Below, one piece after another: positions 48,201 to 57,384 of a DNA stretch of 64,000 bases. Under the pieces are notes generated by a model. The model saw only the letters and a list, made by a program, of their open reading frames with translations. It ran no database searches and had not been told where the DNA came from. A program made the position numbers and the translations under genes. The first letter of the stretch is position 1. Each line of letters starts with the position of its first letter. Origin of the DNA: Mactromeris polynyma (taxonomy: Eukaryota > Mollusca > Bivalvia > Venerida > Mactridae); contig JASFXZ010000001.1 of NCBI GenBank assembly GCA_032209605.1, forward strand, positions 10,496,256 through 10,560,255, given 5' to 3'.

Positions 48201-50769
48201 AGTCACTAAGACGCTTAGAATATCCATTATCAATATAGCTCTGTACTGTATCAGTATACTGACGATGCAAATCTGCGTTCTTCTGCAGTTTTCTTTTTAA
48301 ATAATTCAACCGTGCGACGGCTAGCGATCTATTGTTTGGCAAACAGATCTGTTTATCTCGCCACGGCATGCCTATCATGTAGTGTCCATCCACTTTACAC
48401 AATGTACGCTCCATAGTTGCTAGCGCTCGTCGGTCGTCTTGCGACATCCCAGTCTTCATTTCGTCAGCGTAGTCAGGGAAGTCAGTAGTCCACAACTTGT
48501 GTATATGTTGATTTATGTCAGCCTGCTGGAAGTTAACATTTACATTCGATGACGCTGAAGCTTTCCCGGTTGGACCAATGACGGTCCAGCCAAGCATTGT
48601 CTTAATGGCATACGGCTCACCACGCTTACCTCGCCTTTCCTCTTCTACCCAGAATGCTTCTGGTATGTCACTGCCGATCAGTAATTCAACCTCGTCTTGA
48701 TTTAATCTAGGCAGGCTTACATCTGCTAAATGTTCCCATTTTCGTAAATCTGTGCTATCTGGAACTGATGTAGCAGATATAGGTAATCGTTCAACCGACA
48801 ATACACGATTCAGCGTTAGGGGTCCGAGCCCATCAAGTGAACTTACATTAAGTTTGACCTCAAGACCTTTAATTTGTTCACTAGTTTGGTTCACAGTAGT
48901 TATATTGAAACAAATAGACTTACCTTTCGCTCTCAATTTTTTGACTAACTTGCTGCTACACAACGTTACATCGGAGCCTGCGTCTAACAGTGCGTAGGTC
49001 CGTACTTCCTTACTACCATTTTGAACAATAACAGGTAAAATACGTAAACTTACCTTGTTTCCGGTAGTTTCTGCCTTTGTGGCAGCACAGCTCCCAGTCA
49101 CATCCTCACTTCGCGGATGTAACATAGTATGGTGCTTTTCTGTGCACCCAGGGATTTCACATGCACTCGGTATTCTACAAAACTTAGCAAAATGCTTGAA
49201 ATTAAGGCAGTTATCGCACATCCTATGCTTACGAATTACGCTTTTCTTTGTAACAAGATCTACTAACTTAAACTTATCACAATCCTTTAACCTATGCTTT
49301 TCATGACAATACACACAAGACAAAATACGTTGTACATTCTCACCAACCTTACTCTCAGACTGAACAGATAACGTTGTCACTTTCTCTCTCCCAAAGCCTT
49401 TCTTACTATCTTTCGCACGACTCTCGCTCTTTGGTTCTCTCGCAAGATCCTGACCATACATAGTATTAGCTACAAGTGCTCTACTCTGTACAAAATTAAG
49501 AAGATGTTTGAAATTTGGTTCTTGCCCAGTCTCAATTAAATAACTGGCTTTTTCAACCCACTTTGATCGAATGTGCATTGGTAATCTCTTAACAATTTTC
49601 CTAAGATTTTCGGTATTGTTAATGTCTGAAATAAATCCAATTTGCGAAAGAGTAATCTCACACTTCTCCATTTCGAGCGATAGTTCCATGAGTCCTTGCA
49701 CGTCATTGGCTTTAAGTGGCTGTCCGTTTATCAAACGTTCAACATGGGATCTTGCAACTAAATGCGGCTTTCCATAACGTGTCTGCAAAATCTGTTTTGC
49801 ACGTTTATATCCCTCTTCTGGAGTAAGTACAACACAGTCTTCAATCGAACGTTTAGCATCACCGGAACAATATTGTATAAGATAACACAATTTAATTCTG
49901 TCATCAGCAATTTTACTTTCGACATTTGTCTCAAAGTTCCTAATAAATTTGCAATAGTCTGCAGGATTGCTACTAAATGTTAGAATTTCCGGTTTCGGCA
50001 GATTAAAACTTTCCTGAATCGTATTCGAAATTACTTGAATACCGTGTAACAATGTGTCTTGTTGTTGATTCGGCCAGGGTGTGGCTTCATGGTTTAAGTA
50101 GCTCAGACCTGGATCAGCCACTCTGTAATCACGATCAGCAGTCGATTGTGCTGCCGTCTGCTCGATGTTGTGGCTAGTATCGTAGTTTATTTCTCGTTTA
50201 ATTTCATCATTATAAAACGTTTCTTCGAGTGCTGCCCTGTCAATATCCGCACAAAGCTCTTCTTCCTCCAGTTGTAATTGCAACTGACGCTGTTGCAGCT
50301 CAATACTTCGTCGTTTCCTTAACTGAGACAGTTTCAGCTCCGCTACTTTTCGCCGTAACGTAGCTTCTCTTGACGAAGATGACGCATTACTGCAAACATC
50401 GTCCACTTTGGATTCTGCTTTGCACTTACATATCCATTCTTGGACCCTTCCTCTCATTTCATGATGGTTTACTGTCATTCTCTTAAATGACTGCTGCATT
50501 TCCAGCTTTTCCTCCGTGTTCACAATTTCTTGGAGGCAGTCATTATGTGTTTTTACTAAACTTTCCCACAATTCCTCGATTTCGTGTTGCAGTCTTACAA
50601 CATTGTCATAATTGGCACTGCTTATCATGGCAAGTTCCATGGCCTTACACAGTCTTGCCAAACACGCAGCCTTGTGGGATTTTTCGCGACTCACATCAGT
50701 AATACTGCCCGCAGCTGCTCCAGGCTGACCAGCACTTCCGGAGACATCAGCGTCGGGTTTAATATCCAT
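45271..50769 (-). CDS. BEL/Pao gag-pol polyprotein, 1,832 residues
   Basis: Retrotransposon polyprotein for particle formation, reverse transcription and integration. The ATG at 50,769 has A at -3 and G at +4. Order: coiled-coil-rich gag (residues 30-190) and a gag-like domain (about 255-430); zinc knuckles C485-C488-H492-C497 and C518-C521-H526-C531; aspartic protease with 'LLDAGSD' (D596); reverse transcriptase with D894 and 'YVDD' (973-976); the Pao-type linker region (about 1,040-1,140); RNase H with D1155, E1199 and D1229; integrase zinc region (about 1,465-1,510, ending 'CIDC'); integrase catalytic residues near D1541, D1603 and E1653; and a C-terminal domain (about 1,735-1,828). There are no stops or frameshifts. 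Between P878 and G879 a conserved RT segment of related elements appears to be absent in frame. Confidence 0.96.
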   Translation of the reverse strand: MDIKPDADVSGSAGQPGAAAGSITDVSREKSHKAACLARLCKAMELAMISSANYDNVVRLQHEIEELWESLVKTHNDCLQEIVNTEEKLEMQQSFKRMTVNHHEMRGRVQEWICKCKAESKVDDVCSNASSSSREATLRRKVAELKLSQLRKRRSIELQQRQLQLQLEEEELCADIDRAALEETFYNDEIKREINYDTSHNIEQTAAQSTADRDYRVADPGLSYLNHEATPWPNQQQDTLLHGIQVISNTIQESFNLPKPEILTFSSNPADYCKFIRNFETNVESKIADDRIKLCYLIQYCSGDAKRSIEDCVVLTPEEGYKRAKQILQTRYGKPHLVARSHVERLINGQPLKANDVQGLMELSLEMEKCEITLSQIGFISDINNTENLRKIVKRLPMHIRSKWVEKASYLIETGQEPNFKHLLNFVQSRALVANTMYGQDLAREPKSESRAKDSKKGFGREKVTTLSVQSESKVGENVQRILSCVYCHEKHRLKDCDKFKLVDLVTKKSVIRKHRMCDNCLNFKHFAKFCRIPSACEIPGCTEKHHTMLHPRSEDVTGSCAATKAETTGNKVSLRILPVIVQNGSKEVRTYALLDAGSDVTLCSSKLVKKLRAKGKSICFNITTVNQTSEQIKGLEVKLNVSSLDGLGPLTLNRVLSVERLPISATSVPDSTDLRKWEHLADVSLPRLNQDEVELLIGSDIPEAFWVEEERRGKRGEPYAIKTMLGWTVIGPTGKASASSNVNVNFQQADINQHIHKLWTTDFPDYADEMKTGMSQDDRRALATMERTLCKVDGHYMIGMPWRDKQICLPNNRSLAVARLNYLKRKLQKNADLHRQYTDTVQSYIDNGYSKRLSDSELERNRHGKVWYLPHHPVINPGVLMRFREEEVAIVADIEAMFHQVKVNDTDRDALRFLWWPNGDLNNTPEEHCMTVHLFGATSSPSCVAYSLKCAVRENANDYDEETVKSVQRNMYVDDLLKSVSNVHVAVKIVGELRDMLSRGGFKLTKWITNSKQVTDAIPESERAKPAEIVDLENSSCLERTLGLQWNIIDDCFVFDVKMKEKPETRRGILSVASSLYDPLGLVAPVTLVPKLIIQNACRQGLQWDEPVCESDVVKWRNWLVNLDQLACIHIKRCMKPQGLDPSSTSIELHVFSDASEIAYGAAAYLRVYDRTGNSKCSLVMGKSRLAPIKSISIPRLELAAAVVAVRLFRFIKTELDLKIDKCYFWTDSMIVLGYIRNTSKRFKTFVANRLSIIHEGTTPSDWRYVPTDINPADLASRGVHPSDTSKLTVWLSGPDFLLEDENKWPSDISYASVADNDEEVKIQHFTNTVQTRTQGSLEELITRYSDWHKLQRSVAWLLRFKTYMLHKYLKNKEITMVGDLTASEIENATHVIIQAVQRTAFERDIFSLETTGQVPRSSSLVKLCPVYNNGILRVGGRLQYSESSEDFKHPIILPSKHHVTDLIVRKCHQEYAHMGAHHILSQTRLKYWIIQGLKTVKTLIRKCIDCRRRYQRPEVQQMAPLPGERLTPDKPPFTYVGVDYFGPLYVKVGRSQQKRYGCLFTCLTTRAVHIEIAYRIDTDSFLCALQRFISRRGKPTKLFSDNGSNLTSGEKELRESIAEWNQSHISRQLQQKEIEWHFNPPYASHMGGVWERLIRIVKNAMKSVVKQQLLSDEALQTLACETEKVVNDRPITQVSDDCRDPEPLSPNKLLLLRPNTCVPLGIFDKDDNYGKRWWRQVQYLANLFWRRWTREYILALQIRQKWQGKRRNLAVNDLVLVCDEMLPRGKWPLALVIEVNTGRDGLVRSCRVRMNGSIKVRPVTKLCILEQETL

Positions 50770-50862
50770 GTTTCACAAACGTTAAGTAACTATAACTACA
50801 ATAACTAGTTTATCGTTCATTAACTAGTATACCGTTCAATAACTAGTATACCGTTCAATAAC
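50770..50862 (-). other. Leader between the 5' LTR and the gag start, with short repeats
   Basis: 93 bp. On the - strand it has three imperfect repeats of 'tatactagttattgaacggt' type. The primer-binding site should start next to the LTR, but the first bases are 'gttattgaacgg', and no TGG occurs before the start codon, so no tRNA-type site is visible. Confidence 0.75.
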
Positions 50863-51765
50863 TGTTCTGTCACCGACAGACTGGACCCGGTTAACAGTGG
50901 GCGCGGGAACCAGTACCCAACAAAATCAGGATCGTTATTCATACACACTTTATTCAAGATTCACAATACACGCACATGCGTGTGCACAGTTATAAACAAG
51001 AGAAACGTTACAAACGAAGTGTAGTGGAAGTGCAAACGAGTGCAAACGAGTGCAAACAAGTGTAAACGAGTGCAAACAAGTGTAAACGAGTGCAAACAAG
51101 TGCAAACGAGTGCAAACAAGTGCAAACGAGTGGTTATCTGAAATTAAAACAATTTCATATTATCAATAAACAGCTCACATAAACAGTTTACAAACCAAAC
51201 AGAAGTCAATAAACATATCATATTATCCAGAAAATTACATTCAATTTAACAGCTAAAAACAATACATGAATCTAAACTTATTGTAAGAAATCTCATTAAT
51301 CTCACACACAAAATTCTTTCACACAACAGATACTACTTACAGTATTTACGTAACAATTAATACGAATAAATGCTTAATTCTATGTGTTCAAATCTATCAA
51401 AAATGTCAAAACTAACTGATTGCTTTAGACAAAATAATTCAAATCAAATATTGATTTTAACACGCAATAATAAGTAAAACTACTCACTGAACGTTGGTTT
51501 TTTCCCGATTTTGCTATTTAAACAGTTTCTTTAATTTTAACGTACTTATTCGACGGAGTTCTGACCGAGAGTGCCTGAGAACAAGGAACTTTCTACTTGC
51601 TACATTGACTAATTGGCTGACCACTTAATAGTGTCAATATTAACATGTATATGATTTCTAAGATACTAAGCCAGGTTCTCACGATTGGACTAATGATAAG
51701 ACAAAATCCATTAATTTTGTTTATAATATACTTACAGTACTCTCGCATCTCTACAGGTGCGAACA
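50863..51765 (-). repeat. 5' LTR of the BEL/Pao element
   Basis: 903 bp. It would drive - strand transcription of the gag-pol frame. It has the same decamer array (51,029-51,132) and AATAAA (- strand, 50,954-50,949) as the other LTR. The junction with the minisatellite is at 51,765/51,766. Confidence 0.96.
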
Positions 51766-52804
51766 CCTACTGTGCTAACTTGGCAGGTGAACCTAGTACT
51801 CCAGTCTCCACCTACTGTGCTAACTTGGCAGGTGAACCTAGTACTCCAGTCTCCACCTACTGTGCTAACTTGGCAGGTGAACCTAGTACCCCAGTCTCCA
51901 CCTACTGTGCTAACTTGGCAGGTGAACCTAGTACACCAGTCTCCACCTACTGTGCTAACTTGGCAGGTGAACCTAGTACCCCAGTCTCCACCTACTGTGC
52001 TAACTTGGCTGGTGAACCTAGTACCCCGGTCTCCACCTACTGTGCTAACTTGGCAGGTGAACCTAGTACTCCAGTCTCCACCTACTGTGCTAACTTGGCA
52101 GGTGAACCTAGTACTCCAGTCTCCACCTACTGTGCTAACTTGGCAGGTGAACCTAGTACACCAGTCACTACCTACTGTGCTAACTTGGCAGGTGAACCTA
52201 GTACACCAGTCTCTACCTACTGTGCTAACTTGGCAGGTGAACCTAGTACCCCAGTCTCCACCTACTGTGCTAACTTGGCAGGTGAACCTAGTACTCCAGT
52301 CTCCACCTACTGTGCTAACTTGGCAGGTGAACCTAGTACACCAGTCTCCACCTACTGTGCTAACTTGGCAGGTGAACCTAGTACTCCAGTCTCCACCTAC
52401 TGTGCTAACTTGGCAGGTGAACCTAGTACACCAGTCTCCACCTACTGTGCTAACTTGGCAGGTGAACCTAGTACACCAGTCTCCACCTACTGTGCTAACT
52501 TGGCAGGTGAACCTAGTACTCCAGTCTCCACCTACTGTGCTAACTTGGCAGGTGAACCTAGTACACCAGTCTCTACCTACTGTGCTAACTTGGCAGGTGA
52601 ACCTAGTACCCCAGTCACTACCTACTGTGCTAACTTGGCAGGTGAACCTAGTACCCCAGTCACTACCTACTGTGCTAACTTGGCAGGTGAACCTAGTACC
52701 CCAGTATCTACATGCTGTGCTAACTTGGCAGGTGAACCTAGTACCCCAGTCTCTACCTACTTTGCTAACTTGGCAGGTGAACCTAGTACCCAAGTCTCTA
52801 CCTA
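51766..52804. repeat. 45-bp minisatellite, right part (about 23 units)
   Basis: Continuation of the array interrupted at 44,098. Units next to the retrotransposon are the uniform 'tctccacc' type; the last five near the right edge are variants again ('cactacc', 'tatctacatgctg', 'cccaagtctctacc'). It then ends in 'taggtatagttctatata'. Before the insertion the array would have had about 63 units. Confidence 0.95.
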
Positions 52805-53821
52805 GGTATAGTTCTATATATACTTGCATTATAGAAGGGACGAAGGGAGAGAATTCATGCCATCCTCCTGTGATCGCAGCAAATCGATTTATAGAATCGA
52901 GTGTACAGCAACCTCGCCCAACTAGTTGCTGTAAAATAACTGCAAGCATCATTATTATTGCGACTCTAAAATACATGTGAATTTTAACCAATGTAAGGAC
53001 GTATCGCGCGATCGATAAATCTGATGCAACGTTTACCGTGCAACAAATTTCTTAAATGATAAATTAAAGTGAAATGTTTTAGTTATTTAACCCGAATTAT
53101 TGAAGAGACACCAACATTAAAGAAAAGAATACATGTATGGTCATTGATCTGTTTGGTCTCCCAAGGTCCGGAGGAGGGTATGAATTCCAGTTGTAATTTA
53201 TTTAGTACATGTATTCATGTTTAATTAATGTCTTCTTCGCTCGTGTGCGTGAATTTATAAACATAATTCATTGGGTTTATAGGTTTACTTTTCGTGCTTA
53301 TGAATTAATATACTGGTACATTCTATGCGTAACTGTAAGATCTATAAATCTTTATCAGATGCCATCATGTATGGAATATTGTAAAACCAGTCGTCTGGTT
53401 ATAGATAAGATGTGTATCATCTGTTAGACAGACACACGCATGCTTAGTAGTTTTGGTAACGTATAGCCCAAATATCATTTTATGATGTTATCAGTTCAGT
53501 ACAATTGTACTAAATAAATTCAATACAACCTTTTAATGCCTTAGTATGCCCGTAGTTCAGACATAGAGGTGTATCCATCATGAGCGGATTCTATATAAAA
53601 AATTCTATATTTTGATAAATTACGTTATACGCTGAGGTGATATGTGCATGTATCGTAATTGTGCGTATGTCATATTGTCATGTCAAGACGATACGAACAA
53701 ACGCATCAAACGGTCGGAACCAAGTTCTGGGAACAATGCCCACAAATACCATTAAAGTCCTATTATCATGTATACATTTACAATTAAGCACAGTCCGTGA
53801 TATGCCTGGTAAAATAGTATA
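52805..53821. other. No gene seen
   Basis: Sequence right of the minisatellite. Near 52,840 'gacgaagggagagaa' resembles 'gataaagggagagaa' repeats in the kinase 3' flanks (17,205-17,250 and 38,035-38,095). Nothing else recognised. Confidence 0.45.
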
Positions 53822-54236
53822 CAGTGGTTCAAGCTTAGATATAACGAATTTCCGGGAACCTGGAGTTTACTTCGTTATATCCAAACTTTTTTATATCCAT
53901 GCAACGAATTTCGATGTAATTTTATGGAAATATAAAAAGTTTCGTAATCATTACTGTTGACTGCTGCGATAAATTATTGCATTAGTTAAAACCTGTTTTT
54001 CACACACAAAGCAATCGAAATTGTGACTTATGTTATAACCGAGCACGTTTGCGTTATAATGTGCCTTTTAGACCCACAAATTACTACGTTGTATCCAAAA
54101 TAAGGCTTTATCCAAATTCATTATGACCGTGTATTTATACAATAAAATATAGAAGAGCTTGGCCGGGGAATAAAAAATTACTACGTACTGTCCGATGTTT
54201 CGTTATAACCGAGTACGTTATAAGCGTGTTCCACTG
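53822..54236. mobile_element. TA-flanked inverted-repeat element (415 bp)
   Basis: Left end 'cagtggttcaagcttagata' and right end, read on the other strand, 'cagtggaacacgcttataac' are imperfect inverted repeats. TA lies at 53,820-53,821 and 54,237-54,238. The interior has repeated 'cgttataaccgag' and 'aacgaattt' boxes. No transposase frame; a non-autonomous Tc1/mariner- or pogo-type element is likely. Confidence 0.75.
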
Positions 54237-55069
54237 TATACACTGTACATGTATGTACAATACGTAAAAATGTAAAAGAAAGATGTTTTCGCCACTTAGT
54301 TTCAAAGGGTAGTCTTTATGTAATTGTAGAAGTACAAAGTATAATGATATTTAGTAAGTGAATGGATACGATAGAAACAGCTTTATTTAAAGACGTCAGG
54401 TAAATACTATGCGTTCTTTGTACAGGTTCAAAACAGCAATGCATGATTTCTCAAATTTCATGGACTTGCATAGAGGTAATGGAAAATAACTTAAATGACA
54501 TTTTTTATAGCATACAGCAATACTAAATAAACATAAACACCATCTTGGCAGTTTTAAGATTTAATAGTTTAAGTCTAGACGCAAATATCTGATCGTGCAA
54601 GACTGAACACTACGGTACAATTTTGTTTTCTACAGATAATATGTTTTCAGTCACATCTGCAGTTTTTATTCGTCTACAAATCAACTTATTATATAGATGT
54701 AGGTAAGCATAACTTCAGAATTTTGAATATATGTCCAATACAGTACAAAAGCCTTAACTGCAATAATAACATTGTCATTAACATTTTAAGATATACATAT
54801 ATTAATTTTAGAAGTTAAACTTGTTTTATTCGGTTGGATTAACACAGTTTTTTAACCTCGGCTATTATCAAACAGTTTCAATCTTCACAAGCCAGTATCC
54901 CGGTGTAATGTATATATTTGACACTGTCCCATGGTATGTGAACATTCACTAACACATTCAGAAAACAGTTAACTCTAAAATATGGATTATAAGCGATATA
55001 CATGAACCAGTATAAGAGAATGTTGAATCTTGATCTATATAATGTATGAATCAGTTTATCTCACGACAC
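54237..55069. other. 3' flank of the SLC5 gene
   Basis: AT-rich and likely to include the 3' UTR on the - strand. Several AATAAA matches on that strand (for example near 54,829-54,824) are possible poly(A) signals, but none stands out. No poly(A)-derived tract marks a retrocopy end. Confidence 0.4.
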
Positions 55070-56983
55070 TCAAAGCCTGATTGATTGCGTGTTTAAATCG
55101 TTGTTCACAAAGCCTTCATTGTGGCGTCCACCATTCACTGGCGTATGCATGACTTGGTCTTGTTGTTTGCCCTCCAGTTTACCATTGATGGTGTCATCAT
55201 CTAGAACATATTTTTCACTTTTGTCATAAACCACCCCGAACCGTAAAGGTTTTCTTATACCTTCAGGAAGACAAGGGAACATGATGTCGAATATTGGACA
55301 TATCAACCTACAGTCCACCGACTTGGGTTTCGTATAACCTGTACATACGCTGACGATGAGGGCAATTATGACACAACACAACATCCCGAGACCGGTGTAC
55401 CATAGATAGGACATTCGGTAAAAATCGTGAAGAATCGGTTCTTCTGTCGTTGATGCTACTGCTGTGGTTGTTGTTATGATTGACTGCAGCGTAGTTGTGG
55501 GTGCGACTTTACCCAATGCTGTCCAGTTGCAAGCTGTAGTGTAAGTTGGTAATGGCACATAGCCAGATGGCTTTTCAATAAGAGTTCCAATACCAAGCCA
55601 GCACATAAATGCAATGGACAGGATAAATCCGGAAACAGCGCCGTACTTGTTTGTCCACGGAAAAATCATTCCGGCCACAAACAGACCGAAAATAGGACCG
55701 GCTGTTATTGAATACATGCTGTATGAGAACTGTAAGATCAAACCTTTGAACTGTGATATCATCACAGCCATTCCAAACTGGACGATTCCAATAACTAGCA
55801 CCAGAATTTTTGACACAAGTATCGCATGCTTTTCTACAACAGATTTGCAGCAAAATGGTTTGATGAAGTCTTCTAGAAGCACTGCAGACATTGCGTTTAG
55901 TCCTGATGATATAGTGCTGAGACCGCCACTGAATACACACGCTATGAACACACCAGCTAGACCTGGTACCCGGCCAAGAATATCCATCACAAACAAGGGT
56001 AACAACTGATCTCTTCTGTCCACTAGACCAACGGTCACTGGATGACATTTACTGTAAAATGCGAACATCACGATTCCAATTAGTACTGTGAGAATCACTA
56101 TGAGGACCAACCCCGGAAAATTTAACCAAAGAGCAATTTGTGCTCGCTTAAGAGTAGGCAAAGAGCAGGCTCTCTGAATCTGTGCTTGGTTAACACCGTA
56201 CAGATACAACCAGAAAAAGGCACCTCCAATTGCTACCGTCCAAACGCTATGGCGAGTTCTTGGATCAAACGAGAAGTCGTCGAACTTAAGTCGTCCATTT
56301 TCTTTCGCTATTTCCCAAGCATTGCTAAAACCACCGTTAATGTTTGCACCTTCAATGAGAACAGCAAGAAGACCTACGATCATAATTGTAAACTGAAGAC
56401 TGTCCGTCCACAGAACAGTCTTCATGCCCCCAAATGTGGTGTAGATTGTGCAGACAGCAGCGGCTCCTATCATACAGCCCCACAGAGATATACCAGTAAC
56501 TGCTTCAAACGCGAGTGATGGCGCATACAGAACGAAGCCCATGTAGACAAACGTTTGCAATAAGAACAGCAGGGAGGCCAAAATGCGAGTGACTTTGCCG
56601 AATCTCATCTCAAGGTAATGGAAGCAGCTAGTTTTGTTAAGATTATAGAACATAGGCATAAACAAGTGTGTGGCGGCGGCGGTGGCAATGAGCATGGCGA
56701 CTAACATCCAGATATACATAGTGCCATTGGTGTAAACTTCAGATGGTGTTCCCAGAAGTGTGAGTGACGATAAAAACGTAGCAGATAGAGACAAGCTGAC
56801 CGGAATCGGGTGCATTTTCCTTCCTCCCAGATGAAAATCTTCAGCATTCTTTTTATTTCTGTCTCGGTATGCGTGGTAAAATCCAATCAATGCAGATGCA
56901 CAGAACATTAAAGAAAACAATACATAATCCAGGGTTCCAAACGTACGTTTTTCTCCCGTGTAAATACTATATCCTTCAACCAT
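55070..56983 (-). CDS. Intronless SLC5-family sodium/solute symporter, 637 residues
   Basis: Plasma-membrane Na+-coupled transporter. It most resembles the monocarboxylate/multivitamin/iodide branch (SLC5A8/A12/A6/A5-like) by overall pattern; the substrate is not decided. About 13 hydrophobic segments are spread over residues 18-545. Family signatures are 'TTFGGMKTVLWTDSLQF' (182-198) and 'GGLSTISSGLNAMSAV' (353-368), followed by 'LLED'. Possible N-glycosylation sites are N86 and N486. The Thr-rich loop at 495-515 precedes the last membrane segment, and the cytoplasmic tail ends 'SIRL'. The start has a strong context (aaaATGG). The length is usual for the family. The whole protein lies in one uninterrupted frame, unlike the many-exon vertebrate relatives. 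Confidence 0.92.
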   Translation of the reverse strand: MVEGYSIYTGEKRTFGTLDYVLFSLMFCASALIGFYHAYRDRNKKNAEDFHLGGRKMHPIPVSLSLSATFLSSLTLLGTPSEVYTNGTMYIWMLVAMLIATAAATHLFMPMFYNLNKTSCFHYLEMRFGKVTRILASLLFLLQTFVYMGFVLYAPSLAFEAVTGISLWGCMIGAAAVCTIYTTFGGMKTVLWTDSLQFTIMIVGLLAVLIEGANINGGFSNAWEIAKENGRLKFDDFSFDPRTRHSVWTVAIGGAFFWLYLYGVNQAQIQRACSLPTLKRAQIALWLNFPGLVLIVILTVLIGIVMFAFYSKCHPVTVGLVDRRDQLLPLFVMDILGRVPGLAGVFIACVFSGGLSTISSGLNAMSAVLLEDFIKPFCCKSVVEKHAILVSKILVLVIGIVQFGMAVMISQFKGLILQFSYSMYSITAGPIFGLFVAGMIFPWTNKYGAVSGFILSIAFMCWLGIGTLIEKPSGYVPLPTYTTACNWTALGKVAPTTTLQSIITTTTAVASTTEEPILHDFYRMSYLWYTGLGMLCCVIIALIVSVCTGYTKPKSVDCRLICPIFDIMFPCLPEGIRKPLRFGVVYDKSEKYVLDDDTINGKLEGKQQDQVMHTPVNGGRHNEGFVNNDLNTQSIRL

Positions 56984-57300
56984 TTTGTACCTGGTGTATA
57001 TCTATCGCTTAAGACGTTATTTCTGATTTAGATGAAAGCTTTAAACGCACGGCTTGTTTAATGAAGCATTCAAGTAAACATCATGTCTTATAGTTCACAC
57101 CCCTCGTACTTTTATTGTAAACTTTGAGGTCAACAGACTGATTATGGAATATTTATACAGATTTCTCCAATTATCCCAAGTTGAAAAAAAACACAAATAA
57201 AACTCAAAAAGGCTTTCATATCATTGGACATATATAACACTTTAGGTAAAATGTCTCACTGCTGTTGTATACGCGTTATATGGATGAACTTCAAATGAAT

Positions 57301-57384
57301 ATATCGAGGGTTCAGTGCAAGACTATACTAACTCCTATGTATTTATATAGGAGTTTGTATAGTCTTGCACTGAACCCTCGATAT
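57301..57384. repeat. Near-perfect 84-bp hairpin upstream of the SLC5 gene
   Basis: Arms of 38 bp ('atatcgagggttcagtgcaa' and on through 'gactatac') match with one mismatch around a loop of about 8 bp. It lies 318 bp upstream of the SLC5 start codon. It may be a MITE remnant or the source of a hairpin RNA; no precursor evidence can be had from sequence alone. Confidence 0.95.

Larger units (their letters stand above)
44099..51765 (-). mobile_element. BEL/Pao LTR retrotransposon, recent insertion
   Basis: 7,667 bp on the - strand. The two 903-bp direct LTRs start TG and end CA. The 5-bp target duplication 'cctac' lies at 44,094-44,098 and 51,766-51,770, a length typical of BEL/Pao. The internal part holds a single gag-pol frame (45,271-50,769). 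It has landed inside a 45-bp minisatellite unit. LTR identity and the open frame indicate a very recent event. No env-like frame is present. Possible defects (a missing RT segment, no recognisable primer-binding site) are listed under findings. Confidence 0.97.

Noticed and set aside
46841..50808. Open frames on the + strand opposite the gag-pol frame
   Set aside because: Shadows of the long - strand coding frame; no recognisable domains.
44099..51765. Endogenous retrovirus with an envelope gene
   Set aside because: No third frame after pol; the domain order and 5-bp duplication fit an env-less BEL/Pao element.
51732..52991. Long frames on both strands through the right part of the array
   Set aside because: Same minisatellite artefact; equally long frames exist in several registers.
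53637..53960. Small gene of 107 codons
   Set aside because: It runs into the TA-flanked inverted-repeat element at 53,822, and its second half is element sequence.
55614..56518. Open frames opposite or out of frame with the SLC5 gene
   Set aside because: Shadows of the symporter frame, which has clear membrane segments and family signatures.
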